DNA of 64,000 nt, taken from Eutypa lata. Its lineage: Eukaryota; Ascomycota; Sordariomycetes; Xylariales; Diatrypaceae. Made by a program: the position numbers and the translations under genes. The DNA lies in assembly GCA_022661535.1 (NCBI GenBank), contig JAKULF010000002.1:1302001-1366000 (forward strand), read 5' to 3'. The notes under the pieces are model-generated. The model was given only the letters and a program-made list of their open reading frames with translations. It had not been told where the DNA came from and searched no databases. Each line of letters begins with the position of its first letter. Position 1 is the first letter of the stretch. This document shows positions 1 through 12,001 of the stretch, in pieces.

Positions 1-1086
1 GCATGCACTCTTACCGACATCATTCAAGTCTAGTCTTAAGCAACGTATGAGAAATCGGAAATTTGGAGACTTTAGCTATGAAGGCGTATGCTCCATTGTA
101 GTGATGCCGTGTCTTGATGCGCCGATACATTCGTGCAAATGCAGTACATACCCCAGGAAGTCAAGTTGGAGGATCATGCATGAAGTCGTCGTAGCGTAAC
201 ATCACGTGGCTTGTCTCGTCGACTAAGAAATACGTACTTGAGTACCGGTTGATTGATGGTCCCTCCAAAAGCTAAATCTCTCAAGAGCGTGATCGGTGAA
301 ATAAAGGGAGAACAGTGAGTAATATGTCGCGCGTATTTGGGGAGATCTGTAGATCTTTCTACAAGCGAAGATAGTGCCTTATCTATGTAGATGTATGCAG
401 TTAGCTATGCATGGCAAGCCACTTAGATGTACGAAGAGATACTATACATCAAATGATTCAACCGGTGAAAGATGATTGGAGTTTCTTGTGTGTTATTGTC
501 TACTACCCAGTTTCAACTGTCATTATTCTGCTCTTCGAACCATTGATACCAAAATGAATGTCACTACAATGAACCTTTATAGGACATCAATGATTGTTAT
601 TCATGATATTAAGTTCCCCAGGAATTACGTACCTTATCATCTACGTCTCAACACCATGTTTTAGAGTCGATAACGTCGACTTGTATGTAGCACAACACAG
701 TGTCTCGGCTGTTATCTAGTCATGTTGTACGACACCTTCATGTCTTGTACACTTTCCGATCCGCGGAGGTTACATCGAAGGAAGGCACGAACACTACCCT
801 AGTTTACATATGAATCGTGTATTATTGGATCGTAGTCTTGATTGATCAATCTCGTTATGGCTGTCCCTCGTCCATAAATATAGCGCATGTAGCTAGGGAA
901 CATCGGCAGCCCCTCCCGAATAAATGTCAAGGATACATGAGACATGGATGTGCATCCATTCGTGTACTCTCATGATGTACATAAGAAGACATATTTCCAC
1001 TGACCTCGTTCTGTTCGCGTCTCAACAAATTTATCTAGGCAAAATAAAGAAAAGACTTGACTTGACCAGATCCAACGTCAAAAGCC
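1..1086. other. Intergenic, no gene seen
   Basis: AT-rich DNA upstream of the transporter gene. The only open frame is a 62-residue ORF at 476-664 with no recognisable motif. The last 60-100 bases before 1087 are probably the 5' leader of the transporter (A-rich, CAAAATAAAG-like). Confidence 0.6.
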
Positions 1087-3069
1087 ATGGCTGAAATTGA
1101 GAAAATACCCATTGAGTCGGCTACCACTCCCGAGCCAAAATTACTTAACAGCAGTTTTTCGTCGGCATCGGTTCAAGCTACCACCAGCCATCTCGAGTCA
1201 GGGGTGGTATCTCTCGATGAGCGACGAGCTATAACACGAAAACTTGACATACACATCATACCTGTAGCAGTAGTGTTATACCTTGTCAATTTCTTAGACC
1301 GAAGTATGGCAACCTGCTAGACCACACCACCCTTTTTCACGGTAGTGAATCTAACCACGTAGTGTAGTTAACATCGGGAACTCCAAGCTATACGGCATTG
1401 AAGAAGATCTCGGCCTCTTCGGGAACCAGTACCAAATCTGTGTCGCCGTCCTTTTTGTCCCGTATTGTGTAGGTAGAGCTGGACTAACAGCATAACTGCC
1501 GCCTGCTAATTACCATCTAGCTACTAGAGGTTCCTTCCAATCTGATTATCAAGAAAGCCCAACCAAACATATATCTCGCATGCATCGCCGTATCATGGGG
1601 CATAACCGCCACACTGACGGGAATATGTAGGAGTTACGGGGGTCTCATAATCATTCGCCTGGTATTGGGAACCGTGGAAGCGGGATTGTACCCCGGTCTG
1701 ATCATCTATCTCACCATGTTTGTCCGTTCTTCCAAGTTCCAACCTCGATGATACACATACATATATACCTACCATCATCTTCCACCGCAGAAAACAATCA
1801 AGGACATGACCTAATGAAGATCGCTCTACAGTACACCAGAAAACAACTTGGAATCCGTCTAGGCTACCTCGGCATCGGATCCGCCACAGCCGGCTCGGTA
1901 GGCGGGCTCATAGCCTACGGGGTGGGGTTCCTCGACGGCGTCGCCGGGCTCCGAGCCTGGAGGTGGCTGATGATCATCGAAGGTCTATAAACATACATAT
2001 TTCATTGCCAAATTACTGATCTAACTTAACTACCTACAGGAATCCCATCAGTCCTCATGGGCATCACAACCTACTTCATCCTCCCCTCCAGCATCTCCCG
2101 CGCGAACTTTCTAAACGAAGAAGAGCGCGCTCAGCTACTATCCCTCCGGCGCTCTGACGCGGGGGAATCCCAAAGCGACGAGGCATTCCACTGGGCGGAC
2201 GCGAAGGAGGGCATGCGCGACTGGCAGTGAGCAACATCCAGAGTCATTTAGACCCACTCACCCACCCTCATCTCACCACCTGTGGCATTTCTGGTGCACG
2301 CTTGTTTATCAGCATTAAACAGAAATTCTTGTTCCCAAAAACACGATCTAAAGCCGCACCACCAAATCATCATCATCTCCAGGTAGAGCAAGTAGCTAAC
2401 TCCACATGACCTAGAATCTGGGCGTTCGCCCTGACATCATTCGCGCAAGACATCCTGCTCTACGGGCTGACGACCTTCCTCCCGACGATCATCCGCAGCC
2501 TAGGGCGGTGGTCGTCCGTCGAGTCGCAGGCCCTGACCGCCCCCGTCTACGCCGTCGCCATCGGGACGTACCTGTGCGTGGCGCACCTCAGCGACCGGGG
2601 CCAGAACCGCGGCGTCTACGTGTGCGGGTTCGGGGTCGCCGCCGCCGCCGGGTACGGGATGCTGGTTGCGAACAGGGGGCCCGCGGCAAGCTACACGGGC
2701 TGCTGTCTAGCGGCGCTGGGCCAGTACGTCCAGGGCACGCTGTCCATTGCGTGGCTGGCGGGCAACGTGCCGCGGTACGGGAAGCGCGCCGTGGCGAGCG
2801 GGCTGCAGATATCCGTGGGAAATTCTGCCGGGATTTTGGTGCCCTTCCTGTACCCGAATAAGGATGCGCCTACGTACTACACCGGGTACGCGGTCGCGAT
2901 CGCCGCTGCTTTGGTCTCGGTGTCGGTTTCCGCTTTCTTGTCGCGCTACTATCGGAGTGTGAATCGGGCGAGGGCCCTGGGTAAGGAGGATTGGAAGTTG
3001 GAGGGTAAGACGGAGGCGGAGATTGCCGGGATGGGCGATGCATCGCCGAGATATGTCTACGTTCCTTGA
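1087..3069 (+). CDS. MFS transporter, anion:cation symporter (allantoate permease-like) family
   Basis: This is a plasma-membrane proton symporter for a small organic anion, of the Dal5/Tna1/Liz1 type; the substrate cannot be told from sequence. I infer six exons: 1087-1303, 1368-1468, 1521-1721, 1832-1982, 2040-2226 and 2415-3069, all with GT-AG junctions and agreeing phase. They give 503 residues, the usual length of this family. After a variable N-terminal tail of about 55 residues, the family signatures run in order: LDRINIGNSKLYG across intron 1, YCLLEVPSNLIIKK across intron 2, GLYPGLIIYLTMF, RAWRWLMIIEGIPSV across intron 4, then a GC-rich last exon with the C-terminal helices. Introns are 52-188 bp. 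Exon 6 is clearly more GC-rich than the first exons. Family assignment is firm; exact splice sites are inferred by eye. Confidence 0.85.
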
Positions 3070-4754
3070 CGGGATGGGTGGGTGGATGCTAGACATGGAT
3101 GTCTGTCTGTCTGTCTGTCTATCTACACGACTACTGTTATATGATGTGTATAGTGCATCCTAGCATGCACAGAAGGCGGGGAAGATCTCTTTTTGGACTA
3201 CTTGGCTGCATGGGGTCCAGAAAGGCGGGACGTGGATACTACTACATATGTTCTCATTATTTTCAGTTATGTAGGATCTTACTATATGTTGTTGACTTCT
3301 CATCCTCTAGTTGTTAGTTATTTGTCGTAGAAGCTAATCTTAGTCCTCGATGTTCAATCTGTTCGTCATGAATCTACGGAAAATTGTTATCTACCCAGAA
3401 CCTCGTGCATAACAAAGTGAACAAGTGAGTGAGCTTATCCCCGAAGATAGCGAGTCAGGTGAGACACCAAGACTCATGTTACACGACATAATAGTGTGGT
3501 CTGGAGACCCGATTTCGATTAAGATCGGTAGCTCCCGGAGAGACTTGGATATCTGACTGCAGATCTCACGTAGTACCAACCGCCTATGTCGGCAATGGAT
3601 AGGTACATGATGCTAATCTTTCGTACACAAGATACCTACATGTAGATACTCAGTACCTAAGTATAGGTAGACATAACTATGTATACTAACAATATAGTTA
3701 GTCCGATGCGACGGGTAAAATCTCCCCTGCCCCTCAGAGTAGCACGAGGGGCCCAAACCAGCTCCCGCCCAACCCCGACAATTCTTTCCGAGTGTTTGGC
3801 CAAAACTCAAACTAATATCTAAGCTGAACCAATCATGTGTCCAAATTTCCAAAGTATTTTCCCTTTAGGGCAACACGCTGGTTTAGGTGCACCGGGGAAT
3901 TATTTGGCTTGGCTTTTTTGGTGGATATCAGCGTGGTCTAGTGCAACTCATGCAAACAACTACATCGTCTGTTATTGTTATCCATTTCTATAGAAGCTAC
4001 CTAGGTAGTCTACGTAGTGAAGTTATCGAATGCCAGTATTTCGTAGGTAGACAATAAACTCGATAAACTCGATATATAGGAGGCATCTGTATTTTGAAGC
4101 ACGGATGCGATCATACAATAAAAACCAAAGTACGAATACTACCCAGCGATGTGCGATGCAAGTAATAGCAAACAACTAGACAGACATACCTGCCCATCAG
4201 CACGGGCAAACTCAATGGCAGCGGTGACAAGACCTCCGCACTCAATTAAAGAAATCCACAGTACGAAGTATCCTGCAGGAGATCGAACGATTTTAACATG
4301 AAACATATATATCGGTGACTAAATCCTAGCACATCGAAATCTCAGAGATATCGATGGGACCTCGAAGTGGGAGAAGGGGGAAAAAGTGGTTAGGGGCATT
4401 GAATTCTGCACAAAAGCCTCGCCCCCTGATTTTCTGGTTCCAGAGTTCTGAAAATGAGGGCGGCTGGGGGACGGAAATGTGGGGCGATTGGACTGCCACG
4501 CAGCACATCAAACAAAATTCAGCCAATCAGAACCCAGTAAAGCCCAGCCCCTAAATTTCAGTATAATACGAGAAGCACAATACGCTTTTAAATCGTCTTC
4601 GACACAAAAAAAAACTTTCCAGATTTTTTCCCATTCTCATTCCTGATCAAATCTCACAGTACTCGAACATTTTATTTTGATCTGATACACTTCATTCCAT
4701 CAATTGAAAGGAATTTGTTTGGCCTAAATAACTACCTACCTAAGCTAGGGAATC
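3070..4754. other. Intergenic, no gene seen
   Basis: The 3' region of the transporter gene starts with a TCTG microsatellite. AT-rich DNA with several TACCTA motifs follows. The last about 200 bases before 4755 are A/T-rich with pyrimidine stretches and are probably the promoter and leader of the next gene. Short ORFs at 4326-4554 lie on both strands in the same DNA and have no recognisable content. Confidence 0.5.
3101..3123. repeat. TCTG tetranucleotide microsatellite
   Basis: About five perfect copies of GTCT/TCTG directly downstream of the transporter stop codon. Confidence 0.9.
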
Positions 4755-6020
4755 ATGAACGTGGCCGCCCGAGTGCAGTATCCCAGCGCCATGACGCCAC
4801 CAAGCAGCAAGACATCCCGCGGTTACCACCAATCGTCGTCGTCGCGGGATTACGACTTCGACGAGCGGGCGCTGAACTACCCCAAGCCCAACCCTCACTT
4901 CGACAGCCACGATGATTTCTACGCCTTCTTGGAGAACAACCGGTCAGGCGACATCGTCAACCCGGCCCACCTCGCAGCAGCGGCCGGCATCCCACCGCTC
5001 CAAGCAGCCCAGCAGCAGCAGTCGCAGCCCCACATCCGTCACCAGCAGCAACGGTCAAATGGATCCAATGGGGGGATCCCACCACCGCTAGCAGCAAACC
5101 AGGACCCATCGCGGCCTCCCATGTCCGGCAGCAGCAGGCAGCGACCACCTTCGTACTCGGGGTCCGGGAGCCAGTCTGAGGAAATGCTCGTTGCTAAGAG
5201 CGAGGCGGCCAAGAAAGCACACCGCCAGCAACAACAGCAGCAGCAGAACGGCCGTCGGCCTACCAAGCCGCCCTCCTCATCCTCTTCGTCTGTACCGCAG
5301 CAGCAACAGTCTTCGCGGCCGGGAAGCAGCAGCAGAGCCGGCGGCAGTAGCGCAGACTACGCCAGCAACCAACAGCAGACGAGTCCGAAGAGACGGCCGG
5401 TCTCCTCATCTGAATCAAGCCCCACCGCTGCCGCTAACCCCAACGCCAATGCCAACAGCAACAGCAACGGTGCAGGGATCCAGCGACTGAAGACGCCCAG
5501 CCTGATGGACTCGGTGCTGCACCCTCTCGACCAGAAGGTGCGCGAGTACGGCGAGCTGATGCGGCGCGAGCAAGAGCAAATGGACCGCCTCGACGAGGAG
5601 CTACGGATGCTAGCCGAGCGACGCGCCGAAGCCGAGGCGCGCTTCCTGGAAGCCAAGGGCAAGCACGATGATTTCCAGCGGCGGCACGAGGACGTCGAGC
5701 GCGCCATGCGCGGGGAGCCGCCCCTAGCGAGGGAGCCTTTACCGCAGGCGCAGGCGCAGCCGCCACCACCGTCACAGGGGGCGGCGGGATTGGGGATTGG
5801 GGGACCACCGCCGAATATGCGCCAGGAGCGGTTCCCTAGACCCGCTAGCTATCATCCCCACCCCCACCATGACGACGAGGACCTGACGGATGATTCGGAA
5901 GACGACGACAGTCGGCCGAGACCGCCGGCGGATCGCCGCGTGCAGTCCCAGCAGTCGTTTGGGAGACCGCCGCATCAGAAGAAGGGGGGGTTCCGGATGA
6001 GTCTTTTCGGGGGGCGATGA
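4755..6020 (+). CDS. Hypothetical low-complexity protein with central coiled coil
   Basis: This is a single-exon gene of 421 residues that I cannot assign to a family with a known function. Residues 1-70 carry a more ordered block (DYDFDERALNYPKPNPHF, then DDFYAFLENN). Residues about 90-240 are Q-, S-, P- and N-rich and probably disordered. Residues about 250-318 form a charged coiled coil (LDQKVREYGELMRREQEQMD, then heptads rich in E, R and L). The tail is acidic and then ends in a short basic, glycine-rich stretch. I chose the first in-frame ATG at 4755; a second ATG at 4791 is possible. The conserved-looking N-terminal block and strong coiled coil argue for a real gene. Role and location are unknown. 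Confidence 0.7.
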   Translation: MNVAARVQYPSAMTPPSSKTSRGYHQSSSSRDYDFDERALNYPKPNPHFDSHDDFYAFLENNRSGDIVNPAHLAAAAGIPPLQAAQQQQSQPHIRHQQQRSNGSNGGIPPPLAANQDPSRPPMSGSSRQRPPSYSGSGSQSEEMLVAKSEAAKKAHRQQQQQQQNGRRPTKPPSSSSSSVPQQQQSSRPGSSSRAGGSSADYASNQQQTSPKRRPVSSSESSPTAAANPNANANSNSNGAGIQRLKTPSLMDSVLHPLDQKVREYGELMRREQEQMDRLDEELRMLAERRAEAEARFLEAKGKHDDFQRRHEDVERAMRGEPPLAREPLPQAQAQPPPPSQGAAGLGIGGPPPNMRQERFPRPASYHPHPHHDDEDLTDDSEDDDSRPRPPADRRVQSQQSFGRPPHQKKGGFRMSLFGGR

Positions 6021-7278
6021 AGGAGCGGGCAATTAATGAATGGGTGGGTGGATGGATGGATGTGTATTAATGGGAGGGGTGGATGATACGAATGAGTTAT
6101 TGGTGCGATGATGACAAGGGATTACGATGATTCTTTCGGCTGTATTAATCTTTATGTTTATGGGGCATATACAAAAGGGAGTCTGCTATTATTAGGTAGG
6201 AAGGGAAAGGGATGACCGTGAATGGGTAATCGGATGATCATTGTGGGTTGTACGGCGGTGGAAGATCTTCCTCCTGGGTCTTTGTGGGTTCCTTTGTTAG
6301 GCAAAATGATAGGGCGGCTTGCTCGTATATTAATTGTATTTCCATCTGTGCCAGGCGCAGATAAAATATTAATTCAGTGATAACCAAATGTCTTCGGATA
6401 TCTCTCTGTTCGTCTCTGTTTCCACCTGGTGTTATGACTGTTGTGTAGAGTTCGGGAATCTAGGCTGCAGTTCGAATTTATAATATCGCCACATCTTAAA
6501 CCCTCATAATACGTGCTCAGCCACGATCATCCTTCTGAGGCTCCTTTTCGTTTGGTCATGCTTCATCAGATTTGGTTCCCTTTTTTTTTTTTTTTTTGGA
6601 AATATATTTGCCCAGACGGATCATGATTCGACGACGCCCTTTTTCATCTACTTATTATCTTCTCCGGCCTACTCTTTAGCCAACGAAGTGACATCCTTTA
6701 TATGCCAGCGTCTCCTGAAGAGTATGAATCCACTCCTTAAAGCACTGTTCCTTCCTCCATAAAGTTATCGTAATAAATATCAACGCCATAGAAGACATCA
6801 CCCCAGGCACTAATTGCGACAACATCGGTTATATAGTGAATGAATACCCTTGCCACTGATAATTAGACGCAGTGCCGTCCCCCCTAGAGGTCATTCCTGG
6901 AGGATTGATGCATTTGCGGGTACACCTCCTCTGAACAACCTCATTCCAGTAATTGTTGTGCGCGAAGCTTGGTGGGTTTTCCATGACACTTAACATTATT
7001 GCGTGTTTCAACAGATTTAACCACTGTTGGATTAAAGAAAGAGAGGAATAATATGAAGTAAGTGCAAGGATAGAAGACCCTGCTCATAGTATCCAAGTAT
7101 ACAAGTCGATGCCTTGTCATGTCGATTAACCTTGAGGCTTCCAACCTACGTCCACAGTGATATCCTATGTAAGTAAGTACCGGCCTGTTGTGTGTACATA
7201 CACTACATACAAGCACCATCTTTGTAACAGCATGTATAATAATAAATAAGGTATTGTAATTTTAACAAACCAAAAAAA
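6021..7278. other. Intergenic, no gene seen
   Basis: It begins with GATG-type simple repeats (about 6039-6060) just after the stop codon of the coiled-coil gene. The rest is AT-rich with a run of 18 T at about 6581-6598. No credible ORF. Confidence 0.5.
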
Positions 7279-7419
7279 GCCCGGGTGGTGTAGTAGGGCC
7301 AGCATACCACGACATGATGCGCTGCATTTTGAGGTGTCGGAGGGAAAGACCAAATATTCGTCTGACGTTGATCGTGGAGGTTCCTTGGTTCGAATCCTTG
7401 GCTGGGCAATTTTTTTTTT
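7279..7419 (+). ncRNA. tRNA-like RNA polymerase III element (pseudo-tRNA or SINE head)
   Basis: A perfect A box (TGGTGTAGTAG, 7286-7296) and a perfect B box (GGTTCGAATCC, 7387-7397) lie in tRNA-like order, followed by A and a run of ten T (7410-7419) that would end Pol III transcription. The 5' GCCCGGG and 3' GCTGGGC pair at six of seven positions (one of them G-T), and CCACG/CGTGG form a five-pair anticodon-like stem. That stem encloses about 62 bases instead of seven, position 33 would be C rather than U, and the T stem has two mismatches. It is therefore not a normal tRNA. It could be an intron-bearing tRNA pseudogene, a SINE 5' part, or a functional Pol III RNA. Confidence 0.5.
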
Positions 7420-7505
7420 CTTTTTTCTCTTTTTTCTTTTCTCTTTTCTCTTTTCCTTTTCCTTTTCCTTTTCCTTTTCCTTCTTTTATTTCTTTATTTT
7501 TTCTT
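7410..7505 (+). repeat. Polypyrimidine tract (T run plus CTTTTC-type repeats)
   Basis: About 95 bases of almost pure T and C directly after the tRNA-like element, including at least four TTTTCC copies at 7453-7483. It could be the 3' tail of a retroposon or an independent microsatellite. ORFs called here on both strands only reflect the simple repeat. Confidence 0.8.
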
Positions 7506-8590
7506 ATCTTGTTTTCCTTCTTTTCCCGTCGTGTTCGCTTTAGTACTGGTGCTGCTAGCACTAAGCAGGATCGTTGGTGATGCTGCAATATTCGACGTTG
7601 TCTATCATTAGCAGTGGTAATAACGACGCAGAACTTTTGTCCATACAACATACGTAATCAATAGGAGCTGTTAGGTCTTGGATCTCTGTACATTCTTGTG
7701 GCCCAGAGCATAACATAGCAATATAAAGAAGATGTTGTCAATAATCCCACCGAGAGAGGTCATAAGTGTCTGAAGAGCCAACCAGCGCACTCTTGAGTTG
7801 CCATTCGGCATACCATCGAATCGAAAGCTTCTACAGATCTCCCACAACTCCAAGGATGTCGAAAATTGTTAAATACGCTACTGCACCAAAAGATAAGCTA
7901 TTAAAAAAAAATCTTTATTATGCTTTATATCTGACAAAAATTTCTCACTCTCGAAAGAGCGCATCAATAACGTTCACGGTTACAGTAGTGGACTACTGGA
8001 TAAGCCGTTCAGAGAACTGATAAGACGGGGAAATAAGTAACCATCTGTGTTTTCCAGACCTCCTGTAAGAGGTACCAAATGACTAAACGTTAATAACATG
8101 AACATGGCTATTAATACTAAGTGGTTATCCAGTTACATATAATATATATAGCTGTCGATCAATCGGCGTCAAAAACGATTCCTGTAGTAATAAATTCTAC
8201 TGTTTCTTGTAAAGTATGACTGTACGGTCTATGGTAAGTAGTCAGTTTCTTATGACCTGAGCCTGTATCGTATTATGTATAGTCTTTGAAATGGTTTTAT
8301 ATTAACAGTCACATCGTCGTATATACAGTCCTCCTAGCTCTAGTGTTCGATATTCTGATAAACATATACAAAAGTATCGGCCAGTATACAATTGCCGGGA
8401 GGCATCACACAGATACCAATGATTCTCCAGTTATTCTCCGGCCGACCTCAAGCCAGCCAAATCAAAAACACTAGGTATACTCAACGCCAAATACCACTTG
8501 TCCTGCTTTAACTCTGGGTATCAATCAGGCGAGTCCTTTTCTCGATAAGCACAAATAAAAGATGATCCATCAGTAACCCTTTTCGTTTCT
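7506..8590. other. Intergenic, no gene seen
   Basis: Very AT-rich DNA with scattered short ORFs and no recognisable motif. The last part is the 3' flank of the minus-strand gene that follows. Confidence 0.5.
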
Positions 8591-9936
8591 TTACCTCGAT
8601 CTCTTTCTCCATGCCTCACCCCATCTCGGGAAGGGTGGTATCTTTTGTCCTTCTTCTCCTCTTTCAGGAGAAAGGGCTGGCGCTCCTCCCCCTGGGTTAC
8701 GAAAACTCGTACTCCCCGGCAGCTCAGCAACGGGGCCCAACTCCCCACCCCTCCTTTCATGCCCTCCACGCGCATCACCACCCACCACCGCAGCAGCAGC
8801 CCCCGGATGATCTCCCAAACTCGGCACTACCGCGCTCCCCTCCAGTTCACTCCTCACTTTCCACGGCGTCGCCGCCCGTCCATCAGCTTCAGATACAGCC
8901 TGCCCATCCGCCTCCGGCACACCCGGGTGGTGCTTCGCTTTTGTCTTCTCACCACCACCACCACCACTGGCGCTCTCGATTGCCGACACGCGCGACGGTT
9001 GCCGCTTGCGTCGACGTAGGAAGAAGAGGACTACTGCGGCCAGGATGAGTATCACTCCGGCTGCGACGCCAACTCCGATGCCGATTTTGGCGCCGGTGTT
9101 AAGTCCCGAACTCGAATTGTCTGAGGGTGAGGGCGTACTGCTGTTATCTGTGCCGGTGCCGCTTGATGTCGAGGAACCTGGTCCCGTCTGAGTTACTGTC
9201 ACGGTGTTGCCGCTGGAACCCGAACTTGGCGATGGTGTGTTGGTGCTGTTATCTGTATCGCTGGTGGTAGGCTGCGTTGTATCCGTGCTAGTTTGCGTCG
9301 ATTCGTCGCTGGTAGGACGGCCGGAGCTCGGCGCTGATGCGGCGGTGGTCGTCTCGGCAGGTGAAGAGCCTGGTGCGGTGGGAACATATCCTACGAAGAA
9401 TTGTATACTGTCTCCGGTGCTTTGAGGAAGTGAACATGTATTAGAGAGGCTGCTGGCGTCGCTGAATGCTATGGTGGCTGATGCTTCGTCGGTGCAGCTG
9501 CAGTAGGACCCCGGCTGGAGGGTTGAGGGGTTTCCCTCCTGAGAGCATGCTGCCCATACCCCGTCGCTGTTGTCGCAGAGCGTGAGCGCGATCCAAGGTT
9601 GGTCTAGAATTGATAATGTCAGTTACACGTTAGTGATATTCTTTCCATTTCTGGCATTCTCTCTAGAGGTCGAGTGAGCTCACCGATTTTCTTGTCAGGA
9701 CAAGTCGCGTCTTCGTAATCCGGGTCGGTGCATCCAGCCATATAAGTCAGCATACTGCCATACCCGGATCCATGATACCCAAAGCATGAATAGTCTGCCA
9801 GACAGTTGTCGCCCGCGCCGCAACACGTCTGGTGGCCGAAGGCATCGTTGCCGCACGGGATGAAGCTTTCGTCCAGTTTCTCCCCCGCCGCAGAGTAACA
9901 TGTCCCGTTGCTAACAAATATGTTCGAGTCGCTCAT
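8591..9936 (-). CDS. Cys-rich, single-pass membrane protein of fungal type (function unknown)
   Basis: Two exons on the minus strand, 9936-9684 and 9603-8591, joined across an 80-bp GT-AG intron, give 421 residues. The N-terminal 140 residues are Cys-rich, with the pattern NGTCY, FIPCGN, TCCGAGDNCL and later SYCSC. A Ser/Thr/Pro-rich stretch of about 90 residues follows, likely O-glycosylated. A transmembrane segment lies at about 257-280 (GIGVGVAAGVILILAAVVLF) with an RRRKR stop-transfer, and the C-terminal cytoplasmic tail contains an EADG repeat. There is no classical signal peptide, so the protein probably inserts by its single helix. The layout resembles cell-surface sensor-like proteins common in Pezizomycotina. 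A sensor role is only a guess. Confidence 0.78.
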
Positions 9937-12001
9937 TATCGTATCGCGATTTGGCTAATTGATTTCCGTGACAATAGCGTATTCGCGTGTTGGTAGGAAC
10001 GCAGGAACCTGAGGCTCCGTTTGAAGACCGTATTGTATACCGCGACGAGCATTGCCGACTATGACGAGGAGAGGAGAGAATATAGACCCAAGGCATTTTC
10101 AGAATCAACAGGGAAGTGTGCAAGTGGTTATCCAATGAGGTTTGGTCGATCGCGGATTCGAACGTTTGAATGACGTCGAAGAAGTCAAACCCCTGTCGAT
10201 CCAGTCGGGGTATATCACAAATTGAGTATATGCCGCCTCTCTCCGAAGAGGCGTTGATATGTAAGTGGACGTCATTCTTAAGCTCTCGTCTCCGAGCAGA
10301 TTTACATAATAGAGCATTTATAACAAATGTTAACCTAGACAGGCTCGAGGATGATATATTTCTGTTCGCAGTGCCAGGCGGTTGTTGGGTTCACATCGTT
10401 CAGCTTACTGAGAAAATGTAAGAACTTGACGATTGAGGGGACACCAGAGCCCGAAATCATCCATATACTTTGATTTATTAAGCTGCAGCACTCCAAATAT
10501 ACAGGTCTTCGATTAGTATATTAAAAAGGTACCTGATTTACACCCATCTCCTGCTCAGCGCCTTGTTAGTTTTATTTACGATCTCGACTTCGTTACGAAG
10601 CGGAGCCTCCATCAGCTAATAACTACTTAATTACTATTTACAATACATGGCGGAATACAGTTGAAAGAAGGCTAGCGGCCAGTTGGTCGAGGACTTTAGA
10701 GGGATAGTCGATAATTTGGACAAGCATAGCTTATTATGGAGGAACATCTAAGTTAAAGAGGGTGTATCGTGGGATATTACATTACCGAGCACCCAACTAC
10801 CTGCAAAATTGGATGATAAGGCGACCTATGATTCTCTTAGAGAGTAACATGCGTGTACCATTAAAATCAATGACTTAGGCATAGTACAAGGCTAGTGTGG
10901 TATCCCATTCATATGTACAATTTCACAACTACGTGATTTCATTGCTATTTATTTCAACCGGGATTCAAAATTCAAAGAGGCAGTAGGGTTATCTAAAGAA
11001 ATGACCAGCCGTCCGCCTGAGGGGGCGTTTGCCACCACATCCTATGCCTTCCAGGTGTTAATTTTGAGACGTTCTTCCAGAAATACAAGAAATACACAAT
11101 GACAATGGGGGACAATAGGTAGAGCATGGTATCATCGATAGAAGCCAATGTAGATGTGACTACACTAACATGAAGCTCACAAGATAAGAAGGGCAAACTC
11201 ATTCTTTGCCCCATATTACAGGTACTTCCTGCCTGTAATTAAATACGTACTTAAGTGATGAGTATCTACCTAAAATTACAGCCGTGGTACCATTGGATTT
11301 CCATGAACTTGCTTTATGTGAATTTGTTGGGCGTATTTATTGTCTGTTAAACTTCCTCATCACGTGGTTGCGTAAAAGGGGTCGAACACAATCTACCCAT
11401 ATATGTACAACATAGGCAGGCCATTTAAGTTGTTCATTAGCAGTCCCTTCATCGCCAGTGACTCGCAAAGCGGGTACTATATGGATACATGAAATTAATT
11501 TCTCGGTATCATTGTACAGGGCTGGTAGGATTCCGGAACAGTCCATTGCTCTCGCCTTGTACAATCGCCTTGTACGTACGTTTCTCGATTCATATGAGCC
11601 TGGTTAGATGCGTACGCCCTGTATGATCACCTTGTACGTACGTTTCTTGATTCATACGAGCCTTATTAGATGCGTACATACGTACATGCGTGTCTAGCGA
11701 ATCCCATGGCCTGAAAACTTTTATTTGGGAACAGCTGAATTCCATTTCTGGTTCCACTCCATCACCAGTTTCTATTACGTCTTTACCAACTCCCCCAACC
11801 GAGGATTTGGTAGCACACAGATACTTCGGGCATCTAATCCAGAGAATATCACTACTTTGATATCAAGCTACTGAATTCGTACTTTCATCCTCTCGAGATC
11901 AACATCTCGCAGGGACCACAACAAACCTACTTCAACAACACACAATCACCTCTTTCTCATCCAGCACCAAGCAATTCCCCATCGTCGGTGTTGTATCCAT
12001 C
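9937..12001. other. Intergenic, no gene seen
   Basis: AT-rich DNA between the divergent membrane-protein and F-box-like genes. It contains a degenerate 62-bp tandem repeat (listed separately) and several small ORFs without recognisable content. The last about 150 bases before 12002 are pyrimidine- and CA-rich, as expected of a 5' leader. Confidence 0.5.
11568..11691. repeat. Two diverged copies of a 62-bp tandem repeat
   Basis: CCTTGTACGTACGTTTCT begins at 11568 and again at 11630. The copies run on through ATTCATA, GAGCC and TTAGATGCGTAC. Most differences seen are C/T or G/A transitions, as RIP or plain decay could give. Confidence 0.75.

Noticed and set aside
7314..7580. Phe/Ser-rich ORFs over the polypyrimidine tract
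   Set aside because: Pure low-complexity translation of T/C repeats next to the tRNA-like element.
10141..10230. tRNA gene candidate around GGATTCGAAC at about 10154
   Set aside because: The B-box-like string (minus strand) lacks a matching A box at the expected distance and an acceptor stem.
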